From positions 1 to 64,000 of the forward strand of contig NZ_JBMYXF010000007.1 in assembly GCF_049608145.1 (NCBI RefSeq): DNA of 64,000 nt, written 5' to 3'. The notes under the pieces were generated by a model. That model saw only the letters and a program-made list of their open reading frames with translations, ran no database searches and was not told where the DNA came from. Position 1 is the stretch's first letter; the number at the start of each line of letters is the position of its first letter. This document shows positions 50,490-58,977 of this stretch, in pieces. Both the position numbers and the translations under genes were made by a program. The stretch comes from Halocynthiibacter sp049608145. Lineage in GTDB: Bacteria; Pseudomonadota; Alphaproteobacteria; Rhodobacterales; Rhodobacteraceae.

Positions 50490-52595
50490 ATGAGCAACGC
50501 CGTCAGTTATGAACTTAGCGGGGCCATCGCGGTTCTGACCATCGACAATCCACCTGTCAACGCCCTTGGTCTGGCTGTGCGACAAGGTTTGGTGGAAGGT
50601 ATCGAACGTGCAGAAACTGATTCACAGGCAGATGCGGTGCTCCTCATCGGAGCGGGACGCACATTCCCTGCAGGGGCGGATATTCGTGAATTTGGCAAAC
50701 CTCCGGTTGATCCCTACCTGCCCGAAGTCGTAGCCCGAATAGAGGCCTGCACAAAACCTGTTATCGCCGCAATGCATGGTACGGCACTGGGCGGCGGGCT
50801 GGAAGTTGGCCTGTCCGCGCATTACCGCATAGCCGATAAATCTACACGGATAGGTTTGCCGGAAGTGAACCTTGGCATTCTACCAGGCGCGGGTGGCACA
50901 CAGCGTACCACATGCATTGCCGGGGCCAAAGCCACCCTCGATTTGGCCACCAGCGGCAAACCCATCGACGCTAACGCAGCCCATGCTCTTGGGATCATCG
51001 ACCGGATTGCTGACGGCGATCTAAAAGACGCAGCTCTTACCTATGCTCATGAGCTGATCACAGCTGGTGCTGCCCCTCGCCCCTCTGGTAAACGCGATGA
51101 AGGCTTGGCCGATGAAACGGCAAACCGTGCCGCCATTGATGCCACGCGTGCAACATTAAGCAAACGCGCGCGCGGCCAGTTTGCCCCGTTTCGCATAGTG
51201 GACTGTGTCGAGGTCGCGCTGGAGAAACCTATTTCCGAAGGCTTGGCTTTTGAACGCGAGCAATTCCTAGCCTGTATGGGAACCCCACAACGTCAAGGCA
51301 TGATCCATGCGTTTTTTGCCGAGCGCACCTGCACCAAAGTGCCGGAAGCCTCGCGTGCACAACCTCGCCCCCTAAAGCAAATCGCGGTGATTGGCGGCGG
51401 CACCATGGGCGCGGGCATCACGGTTGCGGCCCTGAACGCAGGCTTGCCAGTTGTCATGGTAGAACGCGACGCCGAAAGTATTGCCCGCGGTCAGGCGAAT
51501 GTTGAAAAGGTCTATGATGGCATGATCAAAAAGGGCCGTATGGATGACGCAGGTAAAGCAAAACACATGGCACTTTATACGCCTGCCACCGAATATTCCG
51601 CCATGTCAGACTGCGATTTGATCATCGAAGCGGTCTTTGAAAACCTTGAGGTCAAGCAAGACGTCTTCCGTCAACTGGACCAGATCGCAAAGCCCGGCGC
51701 GGTTCTGGCAACAAACACATCATATCTGGATGTCGATGCCATCGCGAACGTCACATCCCGCCCCCAAGATGTCATTGGCCTACATTTCTTTTCCCCCGCC
51801 AACATTATGAAACTTTTGGAAATTGTCGTGCCGTCTGATCCAGCCGACGATGCTGTGGCGACGGGATTTGCGCTTGCAAAACTGCTAAAGAAGACGCCCG
51901 TACGTGCAGCCAATAAAGATGGATTTATCGGCAACCGAATCTACAAAGCCTATGGCCTGTGCGCGACCTATATGATGGAAGATGGCGCAAGCCCCTATGC
52001 CATCGACAAAGCGATCTATGACTTCGGCTATCCTATCGGAATTTTTCAAGTGCATGATCTTGCAGGCATGGATATCTCTTGGGCCAACCGCAAACGCTTG
52101 GCTGCCTCACGGAACTCAGAGGAACGCTATAGCGCTGTACAAGACAAAATGTGCGAAGCGGGTCATTTCGGTCAAAAAACCGGGCGCGGCATGTATGTTT
52201 ATCCCGAAGGTGCACGCAAGGGCGAAGAGAACCCCGATGTACTGAAGATCATCAGCGACGAACAAGCCCGGTTGGGCATTACACCGCGCGACTTTACACA
52301 AGATGAAATCATGCGCCGTTACATGGCGGCGATGGTGAATGAGGGGGCAAAAGTTCTGCAGGAAGGCGTGGCCCTGCGCCCATCTGACATCGATGTAGTC
52401 GCGCTTTATGGCTATGGTTTCCCACGCTACCGTGGCGGCCCGATGAAATACGCAGACATGTATGGACTTGAAAACCTTCTTGCTGATCTCCGGGAATTCG
52501 AAAAGGAAGATGCATATTTCTGGAAGCCCGCAGATTTGCTGGTTGACCTGGTGGCAAATGGCCGATCTTTTGAGGATCTGAACAAAGAGAGCTGA
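50490..52595 (+). CDS. FadB-like enoyl-CoA hydratase / 3-hydroxyacyl-CoA dehydrogenase fusion
   Basis: 701 residues acting on acyl-CoA chains in beta-oxidation. N-terminal crotonase domain (about 1–190): GAGRTFPAGADIREFG, MHGTALGGGLEVGLSAHYRI and GLPEVNLGILPGAGGTQR. Middle NAD-binding domain: IAVIGGGTMGAGITVAALNA, with DLIIEAVFENLEVKQDVFRQ and the catalytic-region GLHFFSPANIMKLLEIV. Two C-terminal 3HCDH repeats follow. No thiolase is adjacent. It is coupled to an SDR 10 bases downstream. It could handle dicarboxyl-CoA intermediates from the neighbouring operon, but ordinary fatty-acid use is equally possible. Confidence 0.92.
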   Translation: MSNAVSYELSGAIAVLTIDNPPVNALGLAVRQGLVEGIERAETDSQADAVLLIGAGRTFPAGADIREFGKPPVDPYLPEVVARIEACTKPVIAAMHGTALGGGLEVGLSAHYRIADKSTRIGLPEVNLGILPGAGGTQRTTCIAGAKATLDLATSGKPIDANAAHALGIIDRIADGDLKDAALTYAHELITAGAAPRPSGKRDEGLADETANRAAIDATRATLSKRARGQFAPFRIVDCVEVALEKPISEGLAFEREQFLACMGTPQRQGMIHAFFAERTCTKVPEASRAQPRPLKQIAVIGGGTMGAGITVAALNAGLPVVMVERDAESIARGQANVEKVYDGMIKKGRMDDAGKAKHMALYTPATEYSAMSDCDLIIEAVFENLEVKQDVFRQLDQIAKPGAVLATNTSYLDVDAIANVTSRPQDVIGLHFFSPANIMKLLEIVVPSDPADDAVATGFALAKLLKKTPVRAANKDGFIGNRIYKAYGLCATYMMEDGASPYAIDKAIYDFGYPIGIFQVHDLAGMDISWANRKRLAASRNSEERYSAVQDKMCEAGHFGQKTGRGMYVYPEGARKGEENPDVLKIISDEQARLGITPRDFTQDEIMRRYMAAMVNEGAKVLQEGVALRPSDIDVVALYGYGFPRYRGGPMKYADMYGLENLLADLREFEKEDAYFWKPADLLVDLVANGRSFEDLNKES

Positions 52596-52605
52596 AGGTC
52601 GGCAG

Positions 52606-53346
52606 ATGACACAGAGAACCGCCATCATCACAGGCGCAGGCAGCGGTATTGGCCGGGCCTGCGCACGAATTTTGCTAAAGAACGGCTGGAAGGTCGGATT
52701 GGTCGGGCGGCGAGAAAATGCACTATGCGATACTGCAAACGGTTGCGACAACGCGCTGATCCTGCCCTGTGATGTCACCGACGAAACATCGGTTGATGCA
52801 GCCTTTGATCACGCCCATACAAAATGGGGTCGGCTGGATCTTCTATTCAATAACGCAGGCAAACTGACCCCCGGAAAACCTTTGGACGAAATCGCAGTTT
52901 CTGACTGGCGATCTATGGTGGATGTGAACCTGAACGGGGCTTTTATCTGCGCGCGCAAGGCGTTTGGCCTAATGCGTTATCAGGCCAAACAAGGCGGGCG
53001 GATCATCAACAACGGATCCGTATCATCCTATGTACCACGGCCCGGAACCGCCCCTTATGCGGCAACAAAACACGCAATTTCAGGGCTGACCAAAACCATT
53101 TCTCTGGATGGGCGTGCCTTTAACATCGCCTGTGGGCAGATCGACATTGGCAACGCTGCGACAGATATGGTTGACCAGATCCGAGCAGGCGTATTGCAGG
53201 CGGATGGAACCATCAAAGGCGAACCCGCCATGGAGGTGCCGGACATCGCCAAAGCTTTCCTTTATATGGCAGAACTTCCCGAAGGCGCGAATGTTCAGAA
53301 CATGACAGTCATGGCCACCAACATGCCTTTTGTCGGACGGGGGTAG
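52606..53346 (+). CDS. SDR family oxidoreductase
   Basis: A classical short-chain dehydrogenase/reductase of 246 residues: the cofactor motif TGAGSGIGRACARILL, LLFNNAGKLTPGKP, and the catalytic Ser in INNGSVSSYVPRPG with Y-x-x-x-K as YAATK. NAD against NADP preference and substrate are not evident. It starts 10 bases after the FadB-like gene and is probably co-transcribed. Confidence 0.92.
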   Translation: MTQRTAIITGAGSGIGRACARILLKNGWKVGLVGRRENALCDTANGCDNALILPCDVTDETSVDAAFDHAHTKWGRLDLLFNNAGKLTPGKPLDEIAVSDWRSMVDVNLNGAFICARKAFGLMRYQAKQGGRIINNGSVSSYVPRPGTAPYAATKHAISGLTKTISLDGRAFNIACGQIDIGNAATDMVDQIRAGVLQADGTIKGEPAMEVPDIAKAFLYMAELPEGANVQNMTVMATNMPFVGRG

Positions 53347-53582
53347 CCTGCGCAGTGCCAAACTATCTGTGCGAGGAAGCCATCAATTCAACGCGACAGT
53401 TATTCTGACATTATACATGCACCAGATGTGCACCCAGCCCTTCGGCCACACGACAGTCTGGTCCTTTCCAGTTCTTTACAACCAGAAACCCTAAACCAGC
53501 TTAGGAACTGCAACATCAAACCCAGAAAATTTGGCCCACAGCGCACCACGTATTGCACCACCACGAGGCCATGCTGACCCCT

Positions 53583-54080
53583 TCAAAAATTCTTACGCCA
53601 ACGCAACTCGACCGTATCCACACCGGGGTTGCGGCCTGAAATACCAGCATTCGACTTATGCGTCAGCGCCACTGAAATCGCGTTGCCGTCGTTGATCTGA
53701 TACCCGACGCCCAACACGGAACGGAATTCAAGATGGTGGCCCAAATCGGTTGCGTCGCTGCTGGGCAGGTAAAGCCCCGGAGCAAGGCTGCCCTCAACGA
53801 ACCAGTCGCCCTTCAGATCATAGCGCCCGGACAGACCGCCCCCTACAAAATAGTCACCCCCATCATGCACCGTAACGACCAGCATTGGGCTGACTGCCAC
53901 TTGACCAACGTCACGGAAACTATCGCCATGCAACTCCAATGACAGCACCCGCGTATTGGGCGGCTCATTGCTGCCGAAATCTGTATAACCAAGGCCAACT
54001 ACAAAGTCCGCCGCCTGAACCTGGGCTGCACCCAGCATGAGAGAAGCCGCAGAAAGTGCGGCGGGAAAAATGCGTTTCAT
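53583..54080 (-). CDS. pagL: Lipid A 3-O-deacylase (PagL family)
   Basis: A 165-residue outer-membrane beta-barrel acyloxyacyl hydrolase. A signal peptide (about 1–23, ending VQAA) precedes alternating strands such as FVVGLGYTDFGSNEPP. The C-terminal active-site strand VALTHKSNAGISGRNPGVD holds the His-x-Ser-Asn motif and a downstream Glu (TVELRW), matching the PagL His/Ser/Glu triad. It removes the 3-position acyl chain of lipid A. ATG 54080 opens the signal peptide. Single gene. Confidence 0.88.
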   Translation of the reverse strand: MKRIFPAALSAASLMLGAAQVQAADFVVGLGYTDFGSNEPPNTRVLSLELHGDSFRDVGQVAVSPMLVVTVHDGGDYFVGGGLSGRYDLKGDWFVEGSLAPGLYLPSSDATDLGHHLEFRSVLGVGYQINDGNAISVALTHKSNAGISGRNPGVDTVELRWRKNF

Positions 54081-54316
54081 CCCGGTATCCTGTGATTTGC
54101 TTATGTCAAAAAAACCTCCGACGCTGCTGCCGGCCACACGTAACTGTACTGTTCGGTTACGTTACTACTTGGGGAGGTTCGTTTGGATTTCAGCCCCTTT
54201 CACGCGTTTGTGTAAAACTGCATATTACCGTGAACCCACCGTCAAACGCCCACAGGCTTGCATAGCAGAGGCTCCCAGCCTAGAAGCCTGTTGAAACTGC
54301 AGCCAGGAGAATACGC

Positions 54317-55414
54317 ATGGGCTTTAAAATGGGGATCGTCGGCCTTCCGAATGTCGGCAAATCAACGCTGTTTAACGCGCTGACAAAAACCGCCGCCGCC
54401 CAGGCTGCGAATTTTCCATTCTGTACGATCGAACCCAATGTGGGCGAAGTCGCCGTGCCAGACGCACGTCTTGATAAGCTTGCAGAAATTGCGGGTTCAA
54501 AACAGATTATCCCAACACGCATGACCTTTGTGGACATCGCAGGCCTTGTGAAGGGTGCGTCCCAAGGCGAAGGCCTTGGCAACCAATTCCTCGCCAACAT
54601 TCGTGAAACCGATTCCATTGCACATGTTCTGCGTTGCTTTGAAGACGGCGATGTGACCCATGTTGACGGCCGCGTTGACCCAGTAGCAGATGCCGAAGTT
54701 ATCGAAACCGAACTGATGCTTGCAGATATGGAATCCATCGAAAAACGCATGGCGAACCTTGTGCGTAAGCTGAAAGGCGGCGATAAAGACGCAGCCCAGC
54801 AAGAACGCCTGCTAAAGGCAGCCTTGGCGCAGCTGGAAGATGGCAAACCTGCCCGTACTGTTGACGTTGACGAAGACGACAAAAAGGCCTGGGGCTTGCT
54901 GCAATTGCTGACCTCAAAGCCAATCCTATACGTTTGTAACGTTGGTGAATCTGAAGCTGCTGAAGGCAATGAACATTCCGCGCGCGTGGCCGAAATGGCG
55001 GCTGAACAAGGCGCTGCACATGTTGTGATCTCAGCTCAAATTGAAGAAGAAATTTCTCAACTTGAAGCAGAAGAAAGCCAGATGTTTCTTGAGGAAATGG
55101 GCCTAGAAGAAGCTGGCCTGGATCGCCTGATCCGCGCGGGTTACGAACTTCTGCACTTGCAAACCTACTTTACCGTTGGCCCAAAGGAAGCGCGTGCTTG
55201 GACCACCAAACAAGGTGCATCCGCCCCACAGGCCGCAGGTGTAATCCACACGGACTTTGAACGCGGCTTCATTCGCGCTGAAACCGTCGCCTATGATGAT
55301 TTCGTCGCCAACAACGGCGAAGCGGGCGCGAAAGAAGCGGGCAAACTACGGATCGAAGGCAAAACCTATATCGTCAAAGATGGCGATGTGATGCACTTCC
55401 TGTTCAACGCCTGA
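54317..55414 (+). CDS. ychF: Redox-regulated ATPase/GTPase YchF
   Basis: A 365-residue universally conserved Obg-like P-loop ATPase associated with ribosomes and the stress response. Motifs: G1 GIVGLPNVGKSTLFNAL, G3 DIAGLVKGASQGEGLG, the altered base-recognition site YVCNVGES (ATP preference) and a C-terminal TGS domain (LQTYFTVGPKEARAW, FERGFIRAETVAYDDF). ATG 54317 has AGGAGA 9 bases upstream. Followed by a strong terminator. Confidence 0.97.
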   Translation: MGFKMGIVGLPNVGKSTLFNALTKTAAAQAANFPFCTIEPNVGEVAVPDARLDKLAEIAGSKQIIPTRMTFVDIAGLVKGASQGEGLGNQFLANIRETDSIAHVLRCFEDGDVTHVDGRVDPVADAEVIETELMLADMESIEKRMANLVRKLKGGDKDAAQQERLLKAALAQLEDGKPARTVDVDEDDKKAWGLLQLLTSKPILYVCNVGESEAAEGNEHSARVAEMAAEQGAAHVVISAQIEEEISQLEAEESQMFLEEMGLEEAGLDRLIRAGYELLHLQTYFTVGPKEARAWTTKQGASAPQAAGVIHTDFERGFIRAETVAYDDFVANNGEAGAKEAGKLRIEGKTYIVKDGDVMHFLFNA

Positions 55415-55437
55415 TCCCTGGTCGGACCACAAAAACG

Positions 55438-55476
55438 AAAAACGCCGGTTCATCTGAACTGGCGTTTTTTGTTTTT
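55438..55476. terminator. Rho-independent terminator after ychF
   Basis: AACGCCGGTTC pairs with GAACTGGCGTT (one G·U) around ATCT, flanked by an A-run and a T6-G-T5 tract. It lies between convergent ychF and the DUF1150 gene and can serve both strands. Confidence 0.92.
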
Positions 55477-55493
55477 AGAAACTGCGTTGCAGA

Positions 55494-55730
55494 TCAGTGC
55501 ACAGAAACCGGCGCGTAATCATGTTCGCGGGCAAGTACGAAAGCCAGGCGACGTTCATTCACCAATGCGAGCTGCTCACCCTCCTCGGTACAAACCGCAT
55601 ACAGATGTTCCGCGCCACTTGCTGCGTCTTGCATATCATCAGGAAGATCATCGATATTAATGGCACGCACGTATACTGTACGGTTTTCGCCTTCGATTTC
55701 CTGCCCGGGGAAATTAAATTCTGAGTTCAT
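55494..55730 (-). CDS. DUF1150 family protein
   Basis: A 78-residue small acidic protein: VYVRAINIDDLPDDMQDAAS, EHLYAVCTEEGEQLALVNER and FVLAREHDYAPVSVH are DUF1150 signature stretches. The family is commonly found directly after small heat-shock protein genes in alphaproteobacteria. Its ATG overlaps the hsp20 stop (ATGA), so it is made together with Hsp20. Function unknown, presumably heat-stress related. Confidence 0.9.
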   Translation of the reverse strand: MNSEFNFPGQEIEGENRTVYVRAINIDDLPDDMQDAASGAEHLYAVCTEEGEQLALVNERRLAFVLAREHDYAPVSVH

Positions 55731-56152
55731 GTTTGTCCCCGATTCTTATTGATTTCGATCGTTTGTACTATTTTATCTGGAACAGAACGAGTCAGATCCA
55801 CATGCAGAAGTCCGTTTTCCATGCTTGCGGCCCCAACTTCAACCCCCTCAGCAAGAACAAAACTCTTCTGAAACTGTCTTGCAGCGATTCCCCGGTGTAA
55901 AAAGACACGGCTGTCATCCGCATCCTGCTGATTACCGCGCACATTCAATTGACGATCTTCAACGGTGATCGAAAGATCTTCTTCTGCGAATCCGGCAACC
56001 GCCAGAGTTATCCGAAATGAATGATCGCTGGTTTGTTCAATGTTAAAAGGAGGATAGCCTTCGTTTCCGGATTTCGCGGTGCGTTCCACAAGGCGTTCCA
56101 GCTGGTCAAAACCCAGCAGATATGGGTATGAGCCCAAGGTTAGTTTCGTCAT
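55727..56152 (-). CDS. Small heat-shock protein Hsp20/IbpA
   Basis: A 141-residue alpha-crystallin-type holdase. N-terminal LLGFDQLERLVERTAKSGNE and YPPFNIEQTSDHSFRITLAVAGF lead into the alpha-crystallin domain (about 35–125) with EEDLSITVEDRQLNVRGNQQ, the FLHRGIAARQFQKSFVL beta strands and GLLHVDLTRSVPD. Its 5' leader holds an apparent ROSE-type thermometer hairpin and, upstream, a sigma-32-like promoter, so heat should act on both transcription and translation. Confidence 0.95.
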   Translation of the reverse strand: MTKLTLGSYPYLLGFDQLERLVERTAKSGNEGYPPFNIEQTSDHSFRITLAVAGFAEEDLSITVEDRQLNVRGNQQDADDSRVFLHRGIAARQFQKSFVLAEGVEVGAASMENGLLHVDLTRSVPDKIVQTIEINKNRGQT

Positions 56153-56160
56153 CTTTTTGC

Positions 56161-56212
56161 GTCCTGTTTACAGCGACAATCAACCAGACCCTGCCAATGA
56201 GCGGCCTGTTTC
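56161..56212 (-). promoter_or_regulatory. ROSE-like RNA thermometer in the hsp20 leader
   Basis: The minus-strand hairpin 56177–56161 reads GTCGCTGTAAACAGGAC. UCGCU pairs with the AGGA ribosome-binding site with the G left bulged, the defining U-[UC]-G-C-U motif of ROSE elements. AGGA ends 9 bases before the ATG (56152). Upstream in the same leader a second stem forms (CAGGCC with GGTCTG, one G·U). ROSE elements melt at heat-shock temperature and expose the site. Confidence 0.72.
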
Positions 56213-56218
56213 CATAAA

Positions 56219-56247
56219 ATATGGAGCGCGCCCGGGCCGCTTGCAAG
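56219..56247 (-). promoter_or_regulatory. Sigma-32-like promoter of hsp20
   Basis: On the minus strand CTTGCA (56247–56242) and CCATAT (56224–56219) are separated by 17 bases, fitting the alphaproteobacterial RpoH pattern (CTTG…CCATnT). A start near 56212 gives a leader of about 60 bases carrying the thermometer. Confidence 0.6.
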
Positions 56248-56323
56248 GCATTTGCTTTATTTGTCCTCTTTTTTAAAACTGCGGACCGGGTTAGGTTACC
56301 CTGTGAAATAAGAGGTCGCACTT

Positions 56324-56542
56324 ATGGATAATCCTGAAGAAATGTCCCACGAAGAGGTCATCCGGGTAAAATTGCAGGTACTGCGCGAAGAACATCGGGA
56401 TCTGAACGATGCGATTGACGCCCTTGCAGAACGCGCCACAGCGGATCAGCTGGCTTTGAAACGGTTGAAAAAGCAAAAGCTTGCCCTGAAAGACCGGATA
56501 CAGGCCATCGAAAATGAACTGACGCCAGATATTATCGCCTAA
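56324..56542 (+). CDS. YdcH family (DUF465) protein
   Basis: A 72-residue, highly charged, helical/coiled-coil protein of the DUF465/YdcH family: VIRVKLQVLREEHRDLNDAI, LAERATADQLALKRLKKQKL and LKDRIQAIENEL. The family's function is unknown. Divergent from hsp20 with a 170-base shared upstream region. The N-terminal acidic stretch MDNPEEMSHEE is unremarkable. Confidence 0.9.
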   Translation: MDNPEEMSHEEVIRVKLQVLREEHRDLNDAIDALAERATADQLALKRLKKQKLALKDRIQAIENELTPDIIA

Positions 56543-56629
56543 AATTCACGCATTCACGTTTTGCCAGATTGTCTGTGGCCCTGAAACGTCTATAGTGCCG
56601 CTTCCTGAAAGCTACCGAAGGATGTGATC

Positions 56630-57109
56630 ATGGCAGATGTGGGCATTATTATGGGCAGCCAGTCAGACTGGCCGACAATGAAACTTGCCGCTGAGATCCT
56701 AGATGAACTGGGTATCAGCTACGAAGCGAAGATCGTTTCCGCACACCGCACGCCGGATCGTCTTTGGGACTATGGAAAAAAGGCAGCTGGCCACGTAAAG
56801 GTCATCATTGCCGGTGCCGGTGGTGCTGCGCATTTGCCTGGTATGATGGCTTCTAAAACACGTGTACCGGTCATTGGTGTACCTGTTCAAACCAAGGCCC
56901 TTTCTGGTGTCGACAGCCTTTATTCTATCGTACAGATGCCCAAGGGATTCCCCGTGGCCACCATGGCCATCGGCGCCGCTGGCGCAGCCAATGCAGGTCT
57001 GATGGCCGCAGGCATTCTGGCCGTGTCTGATGATGCGCTGGCTGTAAAACTTGATGCCTGGCGCGATGCCCTTTCCGCCTCTATCCCGGATGAACCAAGC
57101 GATGATTGA
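56630..57109 (+). CDS. purE: 5-(Carboxyamino)imidazole ribonucleotide mutase
   Basis: Class I PurE of purine synthesis, converting N5-CAIR to CAIR. 159 residues: VGIIMGSQSDWPTMKLAAEI, KIVSAHRTPDRLWDYGKKA with the active-site His, IIAGAGGAAHLPGMMASKT and GVPVQTKALSGVDSLYSIVQ. GAAGGA precedes ATG 56630. It overlaps purK by 8 bases, the usual purEK pair. Confidence 0.97.
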   Translation: MADVGIIMGSQSDWPTMKLAAEILDELGISYEAKIVSAHRTPDRLWDYGKKAAGHVKVIIAGAGGAAHLPGMMASKTRVPVIGVPVQTKALSGVDSLYSIVQMPKGFPVATMAIGAAGAANAGLMAAGILAVSDDALAVKLDAWRDALSASIPDEPSDD

Positions 57110-58187
57110 TCACACAGCCCCCCTGCCCGCAAACGCAACCATTGGCATTCTTGGCGGTGGTCAACTTGGCCGGATGCTATCCGTTGCAGCCTCTCGTCTT
57201 GGGTATAAAACCCATATTTTCGAACCAGGAACAAACCCACCAGCGGGTCAGGTTGCAGATCAAGTAACCACGGCCAATTACGATGATGAAGATTCCCTGC
57301 GTACTTTCGCTGCTGCCGTCGATGTGATCACTTATGAATTTGAGAACATACCGACATCTGCATTGGATCTTCTGGAAAGCCTGCGCCCAATTCGCCCCGG
57401 CCGCGAAGCGTTGCGTGTGTCCCAGGATCGACTGACTGAGAAAAATTATCTACGCGACCTTGGTCTGACAACCGCCCCATTCGCAAATGTTGAAAGCCGC
57501 GCAGATCTTGACGCTGCAATTTCAGAGATCGGGACGCCATCTATCCTGAAAACCCGCCGTATGGGTTACGATGGCAAGGGACAGGCCCGTTTGAAAACCG
57601 CTGATGATGCCGATACCGCATTTAAAGCTATGGCGGGTGCACCAGCTGTACTGGAAGGGTTTATCGAGTTTTCCCACGAAGTTTCCGTCATCGGTGCTCG
57701 TGGCGTAAACGGCGAAGTTTCCTGCTATGATCCTGGCGAAAACATACACAAGGACGGCATCTTGGACACCACCACAGTGCCAGCCCGCCTGACAGCCAGC
57801 CAGCGGATGGATGCGGTGCTTTTGACAGCAAATGTCCTGAATGCACTGGACTATGTCGGTGTCCTTGGCGTGGAACTTTTTGTGACGCAGCAAGGCCTTA
57901 TCGTCAATGAAATCGCTCCGCGCGTGCATAACTCTGGTCACTGGACACAGAATGGCTGCGCCGTAGATCAGTTTGAACAGCACATTCGCGCGGTTGCGGG
58001 TCTGCCGTTGGGTGATGGCAAGCGTCATTCAGATGTTGTGATGGAAAACCTAATTGGGGACGACATGGATCGTTTGCCAGAACTGCATGCTGATCCACGG
58101 GCATCCATCCATCTTTACGGTAAAGCCGACGTAAAACCTGGTCGTAAAATGGGCCACGTTAACCGTGTCCAAGGCGCGCCTAAATAA
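57102..58187 (+). CDS. purK: N5-carboxyaminoimidazole ribonucleotide synthase
   Basis: ATP-grasp enzyme carboxylating AIR to N5-CAIR, supplying PurE. 361 residues: TIGILGGGQLGRMLSVAASR at the N-terminus, the ATP-grasp core LKTRRMGYDGKGQARLK, VLEGFIEFSHEVSVIGAR and VNEIAPRVHNSGHWT. ATG 57102 overlaps the purE stop; an in-frame ATG four codons upstream (57090) is also possible. Confidence 0.96.
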   Translation: MIDHTAPLPANATIGILGGGQLGRMLSVAASRLGYKTHIFEPGTNPPAGQVADQVTTANYDDEDSLRTFAAAVDVITYEFENIPTSALDLLESLRPIRPGREALRVSQDRLTEKNYLRDLGLTTAPFANVESRADLDAAISEIGTPSILKTRRMGYDGKGQARLKTADDADTAFKAMAGAPAVLEGFIEFSHEVSVIGARGVNGEVSCYDPGENIHKDGILDTTTVPARLTASQRMDAVLLTANVLNALDYVGVLGVELFVTQQGLIVNEIAPRVHNSGHWTQNGCAVDQFEQHIRAVAGLPLGDGKRHSDVVMENLIGDDMDRLPELHADPRASIHLYGKADVKPGRKMGHVNRVQGAPK

Positions 58188-58198
58188 TCATTTCCGGA

Positions 58199-58954
58199 TC
58201 AATCATCCCCGTCAAGGATTGGTCCGGCAATCAGTTCTGCTGCTTGCCGGTATGTCATGGATGGCTCAAAGTATCCGGTGTCCAAGAAGATCATGATCTG
58301 CCCCACGACCAACGGATTATTCATCATAAACGTATGGGTCACCGGCAACGCGATATGATCGCGCATTCCCCATAAACGTGTGGACGCCACGGCAACCTTA
58401 CCATCATCTGGCCCGGGAATAACCGCTGAATAGAAAGGGTTAAGTGACCGGCTGCCGGCAATAACGCCCAGTTCAAATGCAGGCGCCGGCAAACTGCGCG
58501 GTGTATTTTGCACCCCGGTGCCAAGATCCATTCCAGCGGGTCCATTGATCCACTCAAACGGCTCCAACGCACTGAAACTGTCTACTAATTCCGATCCCTG
58601 ATTGGGGGGCCCCATCATCACCACACGCCCAAGCCCGGCAGGACGCATCTGCGCGACATAGGCCCGCAACAGAATGCCGCCCATAGAATGCGTTACAAAG
58701 TGAATGGTCTCACCTTCCCCCCGTAAATGGCAGCGGGCAATCCCTTCGGGCACCGCCTGTGAGGCCAAAGATCGGATGTCTTGACTGCGTGAATCATAAC
58801 CCTGATTTACAACACTGTATCCGTTGACCTCCAGCGCCTCTTCAACCACCGCCATGGACGATTCTGTGCGGGCAAGACCATGCAAAAGCACCACGCAATC
58901 TGCAGAAACAGGTGCAGCAAAAAGAAGAAGAGAGATCAAATATATCCAGCGCAT
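58199..58954 (-). CDS. Secreted alpha/beta-hydrolase (lipase-like)
   Basis: 251 residues: a signal peptide (about 1–18, YLISLLLFAAPVSAD), then a lipase-like fold with the oxyanion stretch VVLLHGLARTESSMAVV, the nucleophile elbow FVTHSMGGILLRAYVAQ (G/T-x-S-x-G type) and a C-terminal His in PVTHTFMMNN. It probably hydrolyses esters or lipids in the periplasm. ATG 58954 gives the signal peptide; the upstream open frame is not homologous. Convergent with purK, 11 bases apart. Confidence 0.87.
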   Translation of the reverse strand: MRWIYLISLLLFAAPVSADCVVLLHGLARTESSMAVVEEALEVNGYSVVNQGYDSRSQDIRSLASQAVPEGIARCHLRGEGETIHFVTHSMGGILLRAYVAQMRPAGLGRVVMMGPPNQGSELVDSFSALEPFEWINGPAGMDLGTGVQNTPRSLPAPAFELGVIAGSRSLNPFYSAVIPGPDDGKVAVASTRLWGMRDHIALPVTHTFMMNNPLVVGQIMIFLDTGYFEPSMTYRQAAELIAGPILDGDD

Positions 58955-58977
58955 GTACGATATATATGGGGGATTGG

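Noticed and set aside
53347..53582. Possible gene remnant between the SDR and pagL genes
   Set aside because: No frame gives convincing protein sequence; nothing recognised in these 236 bases.
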